Of a DNA stretch of 64,000 nucleotides, positions 21,078 to 31,580 are shown piece by piece. This DNA comes from Endotrypanum monterogeii. Lineage: Eukaryota > Euglenozoa > Kinetoplastea > Trypanosomatida > Trypanosomatidae. A program made the translations under genes and the position numbers. How positions within the stretch are numbered: position 1 is the stretch's first letter; each line of letters opens with the position of its first letter. Location: assembly GCA_000333855.2 (NCBI GenBank), contig CM007314.1, positions 771,838-835,837 of the forward strand, written 5' to 3'. Below the pieces are notes generated by a model, which worked only from the letters and a program-made list of their open reading frames with translations, was not told the DNA's origin and searched no databases.

Positions 21078-23928
21078 AGAGGGGCTAGAATGAAGACGGT
21101 AGGTCAACTAGGTCATTGAGTCTCCGAACTGCGTAGGACTTGGTGCTCGTTCATTAGCTGGGGCAGCAGAACGGTGATGCGAGTACAGTTGCAATATATA
21201 TATATATATTGGTGTGATTATATTTCAGCGCGGAGGTGGGGGGGGGGCTTTGCACGTGGTGACGTCGCTTTTGCAGATGGGCCAAAACGCCTCCTTCAAT
21301 GGAATCCGTACTGGGGCGTTTTTTTTTTTTGAGATGACGGATACGCCGCTGTCGGCAACGAGATGTCACAGTGTAGTTGTCTTCCTCTTTTGAGTGGCAG
21401 TGTCACAATTTGAGTTCCTTGTTATCGATTTCTCAACAAAAACGAAAAATTCGTTGAGAGCGAGAGTTGCGTCCGCCAGCTAGTGGTGCGGCTTCCTAAA
21501 AGGGGGATAGAATATGACGAGTAGGGGCCGCAGGGGGGGGGTCTCCCCAGTGCTTCAGCCAACCACAACCTGCATTTTGACCTCCGCCTTCGAAAGACTT
21601 CCTGCGAAGCTCCCATCGGCCTTTTTTTTAGCACTCTTGTTTTTAATTGTTTTTGTTTGGCAGACACTGAGATCAAGAAACTAACTTAAACACACACACA
21701 CACACACATACCTCAACACCCCTGGTATCAGCTGGAGGGGGGGGGACGAGGGCCGAGGAAGACAAAGGGCTTGCTGAACGACGGTCATCTTGGCAGAGGA
21801 CTGTTATCCTTCGGTGACGCTGTGTCTCTCACACAGAATTTCCAGAGGATGAGGCGCACTCGACCTAAATCAAAACCCAAGCCATCGTCGGTCATTTCTT
21901 GATCTGAGTAGCGCTATCCAGCGAGTTTTTTCACCCGTACCCCCCTCGCTGCCCGAGTTGCCACACCCGATTTCATCCGCAGGCTGCTCGGATGCTCCCA
22001 TACAAGCGAGGAACAGATTGGGTATCAGTGGGCGGAGTGGGCAGAAAAGTTTGTCGCTTCTCCTGTACTCCTGCGGGGGAGGAATATCCGAGCGAGAAAT
22101 ATTTTTACCGACTGTGTGTGTTTCAGTTTTGGATTGTACCCTCCCCCCCCCTCTGGCTCTTTGAAATCTTATTTTTTTATTATTATTCAAACGCGCGGTG
22201 CAAAATGTTGTGACCATGTTCTGGTGCCTCAAGAACCGGAAAGCCCTTCACTTCCTCCCTCCCTCTCTGGGGTGATTTGTAGTGTGGGACTCCTCTCCTG
22301 GTGACTTCATAAGTCTTTTATGTATATGCTCCGTTGATACGACTTTGAATGTATGGATATATCCTCTTTGAGGACAGTGGGGAGGATTGCTTGTCATCGT
22401 CGACAGCTCGTCAATGCGACAGATCCGTTTAATGTTGCGCGCCCGTGATGTTAGGATAGTGGGACTTGCGTATGGTTTCGGTGGGGAGGCCGTGGGCTGG
22501 ACATCGACAGGGATAAGGATAGGGAAGAGGTACTGATATCACAATGCACAGATTCCCTTCTTTTTCCGTTTTTTTTTTTCTTAAAGAGGCTGAGTGTGTA
22601 AAAAAAAAAGGAAAGGGAGCATATGACAGGAAGGAACCAGTCCCCTCGACGCTAAACCCGCATGTTTTTTTTTCTTCGCAAAAGGTGTAAGCCATTGCTC
22701 CTATCGAGCTCAGTGCATTGCCTCTTCACTACATGTTAATGGCATCATTACGACACCGGCAGTGATTCCGGTCTTTCTGAGGAGCGGTGTCTTGGAGAGG
22801 GTGTGGCTGGGGCTTCTCGCGGTGTGCTAAAGGCGTATGGTCAACAGGCCGTATCTATCTACGGGACACGCGCTGGTGATTGCCATTTTGCGATGAGCTT
22901 ATGCTTCTTAGAATTATCTCTGGAATCTGAGCTGGGTTGAGGAGGAGGAGAAGGGATTGACGTTGACTTGCAATGATACGTGGTCGCGGCTGTCTCCCTC
23001 CCTCTCACATATCCTCCCCGCCTGAGATATTCCTCCACCACCTCCTCCCCTGCGTATTGTTTATAAGGCAAATTTCAGACCTCGACTGTGTTTGCCTCTC
23101 TTTACATCACCTCTCGTGATTTTTTTTTCAAATTATTAGAAAGCAGCTTTTTTTTTTTTCCATTCATCCCTGCGTCTAGATGTTCTGCCGGGGTCGTCAC
23201 GTGCCCTCGTCTCAACGTGGGGAAGAGAAAGAAGTTCATCATTCTAACCGCGTGTCCATGCATGTTCATGGACTCCTGTGTGCTGACGACCGCAATAATC
23301 GAAATGATTACAGGGAACTTGCAGAAAGGGTAGGAGAAATGAAAGGATTCGATTGATGCATCATCATGTTTCAGAGCCTCCCTCTTTTCTTTTTTCTTCT
23401 CGTTGCTGGTGTTGCCATCACTCCACCACACGCGACTCTTTCTCCCCCACCCCCTTCTCCCCTGCGGAGCACCTTCTTTGCTCATTTATACGCTTCCTTG
23501 ACAATCCCTCCTCCTCTCCCTTTCCCGGCGTTCAATTTTTTCTTCTCACGCCCCTTCACCTTTTCCACCTGCTTATTCCGCACGTTGCGCTTCGCTGTTC
23601 TGGGACTCCCCTCATTGCCAACTCACTGCAGATCACCGCAGTAGCTCCTTCTCTCCCCACAACCACTGCTTTCACAGAAATAGCACCAAGAGGGGGCTGT
23701 ATCAAAGGTTCTTCCGAACACTACACCTTTAGCGCAGAGAAACGGAAGGCGAGGCAGGTGCACGTGAGGTCTGCCCTTTCCTTTGCCTTCGCTTCCCACG
23801 TACGAAGACAGGTCCAAGCTTTTACCGGGGGGGGCACGTCTGGAGAGTGGTCACCCTGTACTCACCATAGTACTTCACATCCAATAAGACACGTAACGCG
23901 TTCCATATATATATATATATCCTCCATC
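20543..23928 (+). other. 3.4 kb spacer without a recognisable gene
   Basis: No supported gene. It contains a G run at 20552-20560, a (GT)n tract at about 21021-21077, (TA)n near 21194-21210, G and T runs around 21238-21330, (AC)n near 21689-21709, C-rich DNA near 22141-22150, and several T runs of 9-12 bases. A pyrimidine-rich stretch at about 23385-23590 and (TA)n at 23906-23920 lie before the PIG-M start. The length is unusual for a two-gene interval in this cluster. Confidence 0.55.
21021..21077. repeat. (GT)n microsatellite
   Basis: Two GT blocks are separated by a short TATGTATATGTTTT interruption. On the minus strand this is (CA)n. Confidence 0.85.
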
Positions 23929-25227
23929 ATGTCAAACAAAACGTGGATGGATCGGCAGAGCATACGCACGCTTATCCTAGGCGGAGGCCTCGTGCGGATC
24001 GTGCTGCTCATCTATGCCACCTTTCACGACTATTACTTTCGCGTCAAGTACACGGATATTGACTACATGATTGTGGTGGACGGCGCCCGGGAAATACTCC
24101 ACGGGGGAACCCCATTTGATCGCGCGACGTATCGATACACACCGCTCCTCGCTTGTCTGGCACTCCCTGCTGTTCTTGTCGCGAACCCGCTTGGAAAAGT
24201 TGTCTTCACGATGAGCGATCTCGGTGCGGCTTACTATTGCTTTCACATTCTAATGCGCTTCTCGACGGAGCGAAGCGCCAAATGGATGGTGTCGCTCTTA
24301 ATCCTATTCAATCCAATCGTCCTAAACGTGTCGACGCGTGGTAACAGCGACATGCTTATCTCTTTCATGAGCATGGGGGTCTTGGCGAAGTTTTCGGAAG
24401 GTCGCTACTACTTGGCTGCTGCGATTCTTGGATTTGCTGTACACTTCAAAATCTACCCTGTGATCTACGCGCTTCCACTTGTGCTCGGTGTGTGGGAGCG
24501 CACGAGGCAGCCGTCCTTCTTCCATCGTTTTCTTCACACTGCGCCTGTCGTGGTGGGTTGTGGTCTCTGCTTCGCCCTCGCCTTTGCACTCCCGACATAC
24601 CTATGCTATCGTGTGTATGGCCAGCAGTACCTTGACGAGGCGTTCATCTACCACATCCACCGCGAGGACCATCGGCACAACTTTTCTCCGTATTGGCTGC
24701 TGATGTATCTGAACATGGGCCGTCGCAGCCTGGGCGTTGGCGCCGACTACTCCGCTGGCCTGTTCGCGTTTTTGCCCCAGTTCCTCGTGCTGTGCTACGC
24801 TTCGTGGAAGCTTCGCAAAAACATAGCTCACGCAACGTGTGTGGAGACGATCCTTTTCGTGGCCTTCAACAAGGTGTGCACGGTGCAGTACTTTGTCTGG
24901 TTTCTTCCTTTCTTGGGATTCGTTTTCTGCGAGCCTGCGCAGCCGACGATGCTGGTACCCACCAGCGTCCGCCCGTCAGCGAAGCGGCCGTGGCCGGTCT
25001 GGTCTTTCTTCGTAATTTTCATCTGGAGTGCCACCATTCCTCTATGGGTGTGGACCGCCTACCCGCTTGAGTTCGAGGGCCGGAATCACTACGGCCGTCT
25101 CTGGATGGTGTCGTGCCTCTTCTTCCTTACCACAGTCAGTCTCGCTGCGTGGCTCGGGCGGTTGTGCTATCGCAGTGACATGTCCATCCGCAGGCAGGAT
25201 GCCAAGATGGCACGCAAGCGGATTTAG
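23929..25227 (+). CDS. GPI14: GPI mannosyltransferase I catalytic subunit (PIG-M/GPI14)
   Basis: A 432-residue multi-pass membrane protein starts at the ATG at 23929. The frame is open upstream but lacks protein character there. It belongs to the PIG-M family, which transfers the first alpha-1,4-mannose from dolichol-phosphate-mannose to GlcN-PI on the luminal side of the ER during GPI-anchor synthesis. The diagnostic block is in the first luminal loop: D43-x-D45 (YTDIDYMIVVDGA), the metal/donor-binding DXD motif, followed by the HGGTPFDRATYRYTPLLA segment that closely matches PIG-M. Eight or more hydrophobic segments follow, including HFKIYPVIYALPLVLG and CTVQYFVWFLPFLGFVF, both typical of the family. 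Length is close to human PIG-M (423). Trypanosomatids rely on GPI anchors for their surface coats. The frame is intact and the call is strong. Confidence 0.93.
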   Translation: MSNKTWMDRQSIRTLILGGGLVRIVLLIYATFHDYYFRVKYTDIDYMIVVDGAREILHGGTPFDRATYRYTPLLACLALPAVLVANPLGKVVFTMSDLGAAYYCFHILMRFSTERSAKWMVSLLILFNPIVLNVSTRGNSDMLISFMSMGVLAKFSEGRYYLAAAILGFAVHFKIYPVIYALPLVLGVWERTRQPSFFHRFLHTAPVVVGCGLCFALAFALPTYLCYRVYGQQYLDEAFIYHIHREDHRHNFSPYWLLMYLNMGRRSLGVGADYSAGLFAFLPQFLVLCYASWKLRKNIAHATCVETILFVAFNKVCTVQYFVWFLPFLGFVFCEPAQPTMLVPTSVRPSAKRPWPVWSFFVIFIWSATIPLWVWTAYPLEFEGRNHYGRLWMVSCLFFLTTVSLAAWLGRLCYRSDMSIRRQDAKMARKRI

Positions 25228-27173
25228 ATGGCCACCAGTACCCCCCCCCCCCTCCCCTCCCTCTTTCTCTCAAGAATACAGTTTACCAGTTTTCGTTTTT
25301 CATTCTTTCGTATTTTTTTTTTATAATATATACGGCGTTTTTTTTTTTACACACTTGCGCGAGGGGGGGGGGCGGGGGGCAGATCAACGGCAGTAAGAAA
25401 TGGCCACGCTGACATCTGTAAGCGAAGGTGTGAGTATTCCCATGACCGACTGTTTAGCGGCAGCAGGGATAACTCCATTTGACTACTCCATACTCAATCT
25501 CACCTGCGTGTGCTCTCATCGGCATCGAGGATGCATCTTCACGGATCGAAGGCACGAGTTCATATATCGCGCGTAGTGTGTAAAGCATACGGATGCGAGA
25601 ATTTTTTATTTCTCGCTTTTCTCTAATGGGGCAGCGCAACTGAAAGGTACACAACCGCCACCAAAGTGTGAATGGAGGGGGAGGTACTGGGCGTCTCATC
25701 ACACCGAAGCAGGGAGGGGGGGGGAGGCTGCCTGTGAAACTTATATTTTGCTTTCTACCGACAATCATGTAAGCACGGGGGGAAAAAAAAGCGGCTTGCT
25801 ACACGGCTGCCTCTCACCTCTTTTTCTTTGGCCTTCTCATCGAGAGGAAGGGGAAGGTGGACAGGGTCAAGAGCTTGACACGCATTCTGTGTGACAGCTC
25901 GCACCCACACAATTTCCCCCAAAGCGGAGCCATTCGGAGGGGTTTTCCCGGCTGATCAGCTCCAAGAGATGTCAGAGGATCAGCCGATTTCACCGTTGCT
26001 CCTGTGGCTGGTGTCTGGCGCTTGGATGGTTTCACGTTTCAGTGGCACTCCACAACGAACACGTTTTTTCTTTCTTTCTGAATATCAATATGGCGGGTAT
26101 TGTGTCAAGAATAACACGCACGTAGGATGCCCCCGCTGTAAATGTTGGTTGATCAGGACTCTGCGGCACCCGTAGGCATGAGCTACATGACATTCGACGT
26201 CGTTAGAAGAAGTATGAAGTGATTGCTGAGGTGGTGATAAACTTGGCATCGATGCAGAGGCTTTTCTACCCTTTTTACTGGCCAACACTGCACTAGGTGT
26301 ACGACCTGTTCCAACCATGCTTTGAGCTTGTGAGGACTCGGCGTAGAGTCTGGGGGATCGACTCAGTTGTTGCACCGCCCTGTGGAATGATGGAGAGAAT
26401 GAATGGATATTGATCGTCTGAGGATGACGTTATTTCCATCATCCCCCCCCCCGCGCCAAAAGCGTACAGGGCAACTGCCACGATCTTGATCTTGAGAATA
26501 CGCTGCACCACCTTAACTTCGAATTTGCACAGTGGGCGACACTCATTTGGGGCACTCTCAGTGGTCCCCTGGCGCTTTTTTTTTTTTGAAGGGGGGGGGG
26601 CTAGGGCTGTACGAATTCCACGTCTTCTTTGGTTAACACGGCAGCTGCTGCTCTATGGAACTCCATCAGCGAGCCTACAACCGTTTGTGCATATTATCTG
26701 ATGGCATAGTATCTCGCCGCGTGAGGGATCGTGCAAAGAGGGAGACTCGATCAAAAGACCAGCACATTATCTGTGCAAGTTGTTGTACACTGCCACAGAG
26801 CTCACACCTTCTTTTTTTTTTTGGAATCGGATGTTTGGTTTCACTGCTGCATGAGCTGCTCTCTCTCTTTACTTGAGGCTGCGTCTTACTTAGTTTCCAT
26901 GACGGCTGGTGTGTTGTTATATTTTGCAAAGTCAACTTTCTTCCCTTTTCTACCCCCTTTCTCTACCTCATTCCCCGCGACTCACCCCGATACCCCCGAG
27001 GGACAAATACCCAAGAAAGCGCGAACGTGATCCGCGAGGTTGGTTCCGTGGGATCCCAAATAGCGCGGTCTCGGACTCTATTTTTTTCTTTCGCACCTTC
27101 TTCCTATACATCTATAGTTTTTTTTTTTTTTTTGAACTCCCCTTCCGTTTTATTCGCCTCGACGAAGACAAGG
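25228..27173 (+). other. 1.9 kb spacer with C, G and T runs
   Basis: No gene seen. C run near 25241-25252, T runs near 25313-25323 and 25340-25349, G run near 25365-25377, a T run followed by a G run at about 26577-26600, and a T16 tract at 27118-27133. AG candidates after that tract are at 27166-27167 and 27171-27172, only 1-6 bases before the calpain-like ATG. Confidence 0.55.
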
Positions 27174-30100
27174 ATGACGACGACCTACTATGTCGGATAC
27201 TCCCAGCAAGAGATCTATAAGAAGCGGTGCGACGAGCTTGGTTGCGCATACAACTCCGCTATTTTGAAGACTCTTTCCGATGTACCAGGCCAGGTAGCTC
27301 ACTTGACGTCGCTGGATTTATCTCGCAACTTCCTCGGCAGCAAAGGTGTCATGGCGCTCTTGGACGTCATCGACTGCGCCGAAAATCTGCACACTTTGGA
27401 TTTACGCGACCAGAAGTTGAACAATGACGCTGTGGAGGTGATTTGTGCACACCTCAGACGGCATCCCTCGCTGGTGAAGGTGGACATGTCTAACAACCCA
27501 ATCACCCTGGCGGTTTCCTCGGCGCTGCTTGAGCTTGTCCGCCAGAACACTGTTCTCCAATACGTATACCTGGAGAACACCTTTGTCCGTCCATCCATGG
27601 TGATGGCGATAGAGGTGCAGCTCGAGAGGAACAGGGCACTGGCAAGCTCCACATCAAACGCGTTGCATGCGGGCGACAATGCAATGGCCGGAGTCTCCTG
27701 TTTCACCTCCCCAGGTACAGAAAAACCTCTTTCATGCACCGATAGCGGCAGTGCAACACGCGAGGAGGCAGCTTTGTCACTTTCCTCCGGCAGTGGTGCG
27801 TCTGCTGCTACCTCGCTTCTTCGAGACGACGCAGCACGCGCAGCTTTCAGAAGAAGCGCTCCGCGCCAGCGCTGCCCAGCGCATGAGCTCCAGGAAATCT
27901 TTAGCTCTTACACCCGTACATCAGGAGATGCTCTATTTGATGTCAATCCCACCAAGGATGTATGGTCGTTATGCGAGGCACGCCAATACGTCTTCGACGA
28001 CAATCAGTTCAGCTGTAACCAAAGTAAGCTGCATAGGGTGGCGCGGCACACGTACGGCATTGCGGGGTGGCGTCGCATCGGGGAGCTCTACCCTTATGCC
28101 ACCCTCTTTGGCAACGAAGAGGAAATGTCCTTCCTGAACGACTCTTATCAGAGTATACGCGGTAGTAGAAACTTTAGCACCCTGCATACCCGCAACGACC
28201 TTGAGAGAGGAATGGCGGGCGCCGTGTTGGCGACTGCCGCTGGTGCGCGTTGCAGCGGTGCCTCGGCACCTCCGCAGACCATCTCGTTCTTCTCGCGCTT
28301 TCCTACCGAGGTTCCGGAGGGCTTCACGTGGAGCTTCACTGCCCTCATGACAGCCGTGAAGGATCTGGAGGCGCTTCAGACGCTCTTCTGCTGCACCTAC
28401 CCCACAGGAATTCCAGAGGGCGGGATGCGGGTGCAGCGCGGCAGTGACTGCCCAGGCATTTACGCGATGCGAGTCTTCATTGAGGGCCAGTGGCGCTATC
28501 TTGTGGTTGACGACTTCTTTCCGGTGGATAGGTACGGCCGGTTGGTCTTCACGAAGCCCTCTTTGGCCAACACCTCTTTCTGGCCATGCGTATTTGAGAA
28601 GATGCTGGCAAAACTGTCTGGTGGATACCATATGTTGGACACCAGCTTTGACAAGCATCACGCCGGTATCGACGGACCCTGCATACGCAAGCCCATTGCC
28701 TGGCGGTTCTTGGCACAGCAAAACACGCGAGGGGTGGCATCCGATGAGGTGGACTGTGGTGGTAGTGGTGGTGATCGAGTCACAGCCTCTAATCTCGCCA
28801 ACAGCGAGGACTGGGATACTGTTGCCGATGACTCCCTCATTCCAGTACACATATCCAAAAACTGTGGTCGTTTGCTGTCACGTCTCTCGGGTGGCCTCTG
28901 TGACACCTATCAGCTGCACCCAGTGAATGAGATGTCGACTACCATGTTCGAGCAATTGCACCGATATCTCAAGGTACCGATGGGCAGCGCCGGGGTCGAA
29001 ATACCATTCAGAAATCCACCGACCGGACACCGAAGGGGTCCATCAAAAACCTCCTTTATTTCCAGCGAGCATGTTTCCGTGGATTTTTCTACTGGTGCGT
29101 ATGATGCCTCGCTCTGCTCGACCGCTGCCATCGCCTTCAGTAGAGACGCGGTGCACACCTCCAACGGTATTCTTCCGAATTGCGGCTATCAGATTATGCG
29201 CGTTAGCCACACCGGGGGCGTTCGTTTGCTGGAGCTGCGCAACCCCTGGTGCGGGGAAGACAAGTGGACCGGTGACTGGGCTGATGACTCGCCGCTGTGG
29301 AGGATGAATCCTGAGGTGGCGGAGATACTGCAGGTGCGCGGCCGGGGTGGTCAACCCGCACCGAACGGAGACAACCGCTATTTTCGGCGTTCTACTGTGG
29401 GGTCGTCGACCGCGAGGACGTTCCTGAGGCGCTCCCTGCGGCCGACTTTAAGCGACAGCGGGGGTTCTCTGAGGGGAGAGAATTTTAGCTTTTGTATGGG
29501 TAATGTGCCGAGGGTCTCTCAGGGCAACACGCCGATCCTGCTGGACATGCAGAGGTCTACCTTCTGGATCTCCTACACTGACTTTTTGAAGAATTTTGGG
29601 TATGTGCACCTGTGCCGAAAATTCAGTGAAGAATTTCATCGGCAACACGTCCACGGATCCTGGTCGCGTCATTCCGCCGGTGGAAGCGCTTGGGAGCCGT
29701 CGTGGCACACAAATCCACACTATCGGCTGTCCTCTCCATGTCCGGCGCATTTCTATATCCAACTGACGCGGCGCGATCCGACTCTCCGCACAGCGGGCCC
29801 TATATACGGGAATGAGGTCGCGGTGGGTGGTATCGGGTTGCAGCTTCTGCACGATACACACTATCCGCTACACTGTTCCCCAATTGAATTAAAAGCTGCG
29901 CGAGCAGAGACAATAGCCCCCCCACTGAATATCAGCGGGGAGAGTGTGGCCACCGGCCATTACAAGAATAACAGCAGCTTCAAGCAGTCACTGGGGGGTG
30001 GAAGTATAGGTGCGACAGTTCACGGCAACAGGAGTGGTGGTGGTGGTGGGGGTGCTTTTACCACTGTTCTCGTCTCTGAAATGCACGAAGTGGACGGACA

Positions 30101-31298
30101 CTTGTCTCTGGAGGTCATGCTGGATGCGGGTGACGAGTACTGGGTCGTCCCAACCACATATGCACCGAGGGTGCTGGACGAGTTCGACCTCGCCATCATC
30201 TCGGCAGCGCCTTTTATGCTGCAAGAGGCGCAGGAGTCCGAGTATTGGCATCAGCAAACAGTGGCGCCAGGAGAGCTGTGCTCCTCCCCTGTCAACACAC
30301 CGCAGGTAGGTCAGAATGACGATGAGCTGGCAATCAAATTTGACTCACATACCCGCGTCGCATATGATTCTAAGGTGATTCTTCAATCTGCGCTGCAGTG
30401 TAGCACCACATACCCAGTCTCCAACTACTTCGAACACCGGAAAAATTCTCGATTGACCAAGCTGTCTAGTTTGCCGTGCCGCATGGTCGTCGCTGCCACA
30501 GCGAACATCATCTTCACTGACGAAGTCTTGGCTCGTGGCGATCTTCACAAGGAATTTGGACCGTTTTCACCGGGGGAGAAGAAAGCGGGCGGCGCAGGGG
30601 TGCTGCGGCTTGCCATTCTTCCCGGCGTCCTCGGCGCTGGAAGATGCCCTGTGCGCGTAGTCGGTGAAATCGATTCGCACGCTACGCGGACGTACGAGCT
30701 CGATCGTGAAACGATTTCGGAGGCCCTGATCACGCCGAATCCTCTCAATCGTCTGGAGCACTACACGGCCATATGCTCGCTTTCCTCGACGGTACCGAAG
30801 GCAGAGATTCATTACCGAGTGTGGTGCGCCGCACCCCTGCTGGAGGTTCAACGCCTGCCGTTGTGGTCCAAACGGGAGGTGACACTCAGCTGGGATGATG
30901 CGAAGGGAAGCGGTAATTACCACGAAGCCAGCAGACACCCGCAGGTGGAGCTATCACGCTTGGTGCCATTTGGGAGATTCATCGTATCGGTCCACATATT
31001 AGAACACGACACCGTCGATCCCGCACTAAGCTTCACGGTAGTTGCCATGAGCGAACAGCCAGACGAACCGCTCACCGGGCAACTGGAGCGACACGATCTC
31101 CGATTTCAGTCTGCATGCGTCGACGGCTCTTACGTCGAGGCCAACTTCGACCTCGATGAATTTCCACCGGAGTCGTTAGTCATAATTCCATGCCTACAGC
31201 CGGCGGGAACCACGGGAAAATGCACCGTTACCATTTCTTCAGACACCACCGACTATTGCATCCGTTTATTGCCTGTGAGACATGTCTTGTCCAATTAG
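27174..31298 (+). CDS. Calpain-like protein with N-terminal leucine-rich repeats, catalytically degenerate
   Basis: 1374 residues from the ATG at 27174; the open codons upstream encode poly-Phe from the T tract and are excluded. Residues about 35-150 form leucine-rich repeats (HLTSLDLSRNFLGSKG, NLHTLDLRDQKLNNDAV, SLVKVDMSNNPIT). A calpain (family C2) core follows. The usual GxCW active-site block is GFTWSF, with Thr385 in place of the catalytic Cys. The usual HAY block is NCGYQI, with Cys670 in place of His. The Asn block is kept (Asn690 in LRNPWC). The VVDDFFPVDRYGRLVF and WPCVFEKMLAKLSGGY segments are typical of calpains. Beta-sandwich-like domains follow to the C-terminus. Kinetoplastids carry a large family of such proteins, many lacking the triad and some tied to the cytoskeleton. 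Proteolysis is therefore unlikely; a structural or regulatory role is inferred. Confidence 0.88.
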   Translation: MTTTYYVGYSQQEIYKKRCDELGCAYNSAILKTLSDVPGQVAHLTSLDLSRNFLGSKGVMALLDVIDCAENLHTLDLRDQKLNNDAVEVICAHLRRHPSLVKVDMSNNPITLAVSSALLELVRQNTVLQYVYLENTFVRPSMVMAIEVQLERNRALASSTSNALHAGDNAMAGVSCFTSPGTEKPLSCTDSGSATREEAALSLSSGSGASAATSLLRDDAARAAFRRSAPRQRCPAHELQEIFSSYTRTSGDALFDVNPTKDVWSLCEARQYVFDDNQFSCNQSKLHRVARHTYGIAGWRRIGELYPYATLFGNEEEMSFLNDSYQSIRGSRNFSTLHTRNDLERGMAGAVLATAAGARCSGASAPPQTISFFSRFPTEVPEGFTWSFTALMTAVKDLEALQTLFCCTYPTGIPEGGMRVQRGSDCPGIYAMRVFIEGQWRYLVVDDFFPVDRYGRLVFTKPSLANTSFWPCVFEKMLAKLSGGYHMLDTSFDKHHAGIDGPCIRKPIAWRFLAQQNTRGVASDEVDCGGSGGDRVTASNLANSEDWDTVADDSLIPVHISKNCGRLLSRLSGGLCDTYQLHPVNEMSTTMFEQLHRYLKVPMGSAGVEIPFRNPPTGHRRGPSKTSFISSEHVSVDFSTGAYDASLCSTAAIAFSRDAVHTSNGILPNCGYQIMRVSHTGGVRLLELRNPWCGEDKWTGDWADDSPLWRMNPEVAEILQVRGRGGQPAPNGDNRYFRRSTVGSSTARTFLRRSLRPTLSDSGGSLRGENFSFCMGNVPRVSQGNTPILLDMQRSTFWISYTDFLKNFGYVHLCRKFSEEFHRQHVHGSWSRHSAGGSAWEPSWHTNPHYRLSSPCPAHFYIQLTRRDPTLRTAGPIYGNEVAVGGIGLQLLHDTHYPLHCSPIELKAARAETIAPPLNISGESVATGHYKNNSSFKQSLGGGSIGATVHGNRSGGGGGGAFTTVLVSEMHEVDGHLSLEVMLDAGDEYWVVPTTYAPRVLDEFDLAIISAAPFMLQEAQESEYWHQQTVAPGELCSSPVNTPQVGQNDDELAIKFDSHTRVAYDSKVILQSALQCSTTYPVSNYFEHRKNSRLTKLSSLPCRMVVAATANIIFTDEVLARGDLHKEFGPFSPGEKKAGGAGVLRLAILPGVLGAGRCPVRVVGEIDSHATRTYELDRETISEALITPNPLNRLEHYTAICSLSSTVPKAEIHYRVWCAAPLLEVQRLPLWSKREVTLSWDDAKGSGNYHEASRHPQVELSRLVPFGRFIVSVHILEHDTVDPALSFTVVAMSEQPDEPLTGQLERHDLRFQSACVDGSYVEANFDLDEFPPESLVIIPCLQPAGTTGKCTVTISSDTTDYCIRLLPVRHVLSN

Positions 31299-31542
31299 AG
31301 CGATGCAAAGTCTCTCTGTTTCCTCGTGTATTTCTTCTCATCGCCTCCCCTTCCCTTCTCTCCCCTGACCTTCACGCACGCTCATGGAATCGGCCAGGAG
31401 AGAGATGTTCAATAGCCATATATATCTATATATATATTTGCCGGCTAAAGCCTGCACCTACACTGACCAAAAGACGGTCTGCTTCTGAAATCGGGTTATG
31501 ATGGATGCGAAAGAATAACTCCCTTTTTTTCTGTTCTCGAAT

Positions 31543-31580
<38 letters not shown>

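Noticed and set aside
20543..23928. SIDER-type or other retroposon remnants in long spacers
   Set aside because: I could not identify a signature block or duplicated segment by eye; only simple repeats were seen. A consensus search would be needed.
27969..28850. 293-codon minus-strand frame
   Set aside because: Lies entirely inside the conserved calpain core on the plus strand; a shadow of high-GC codons.
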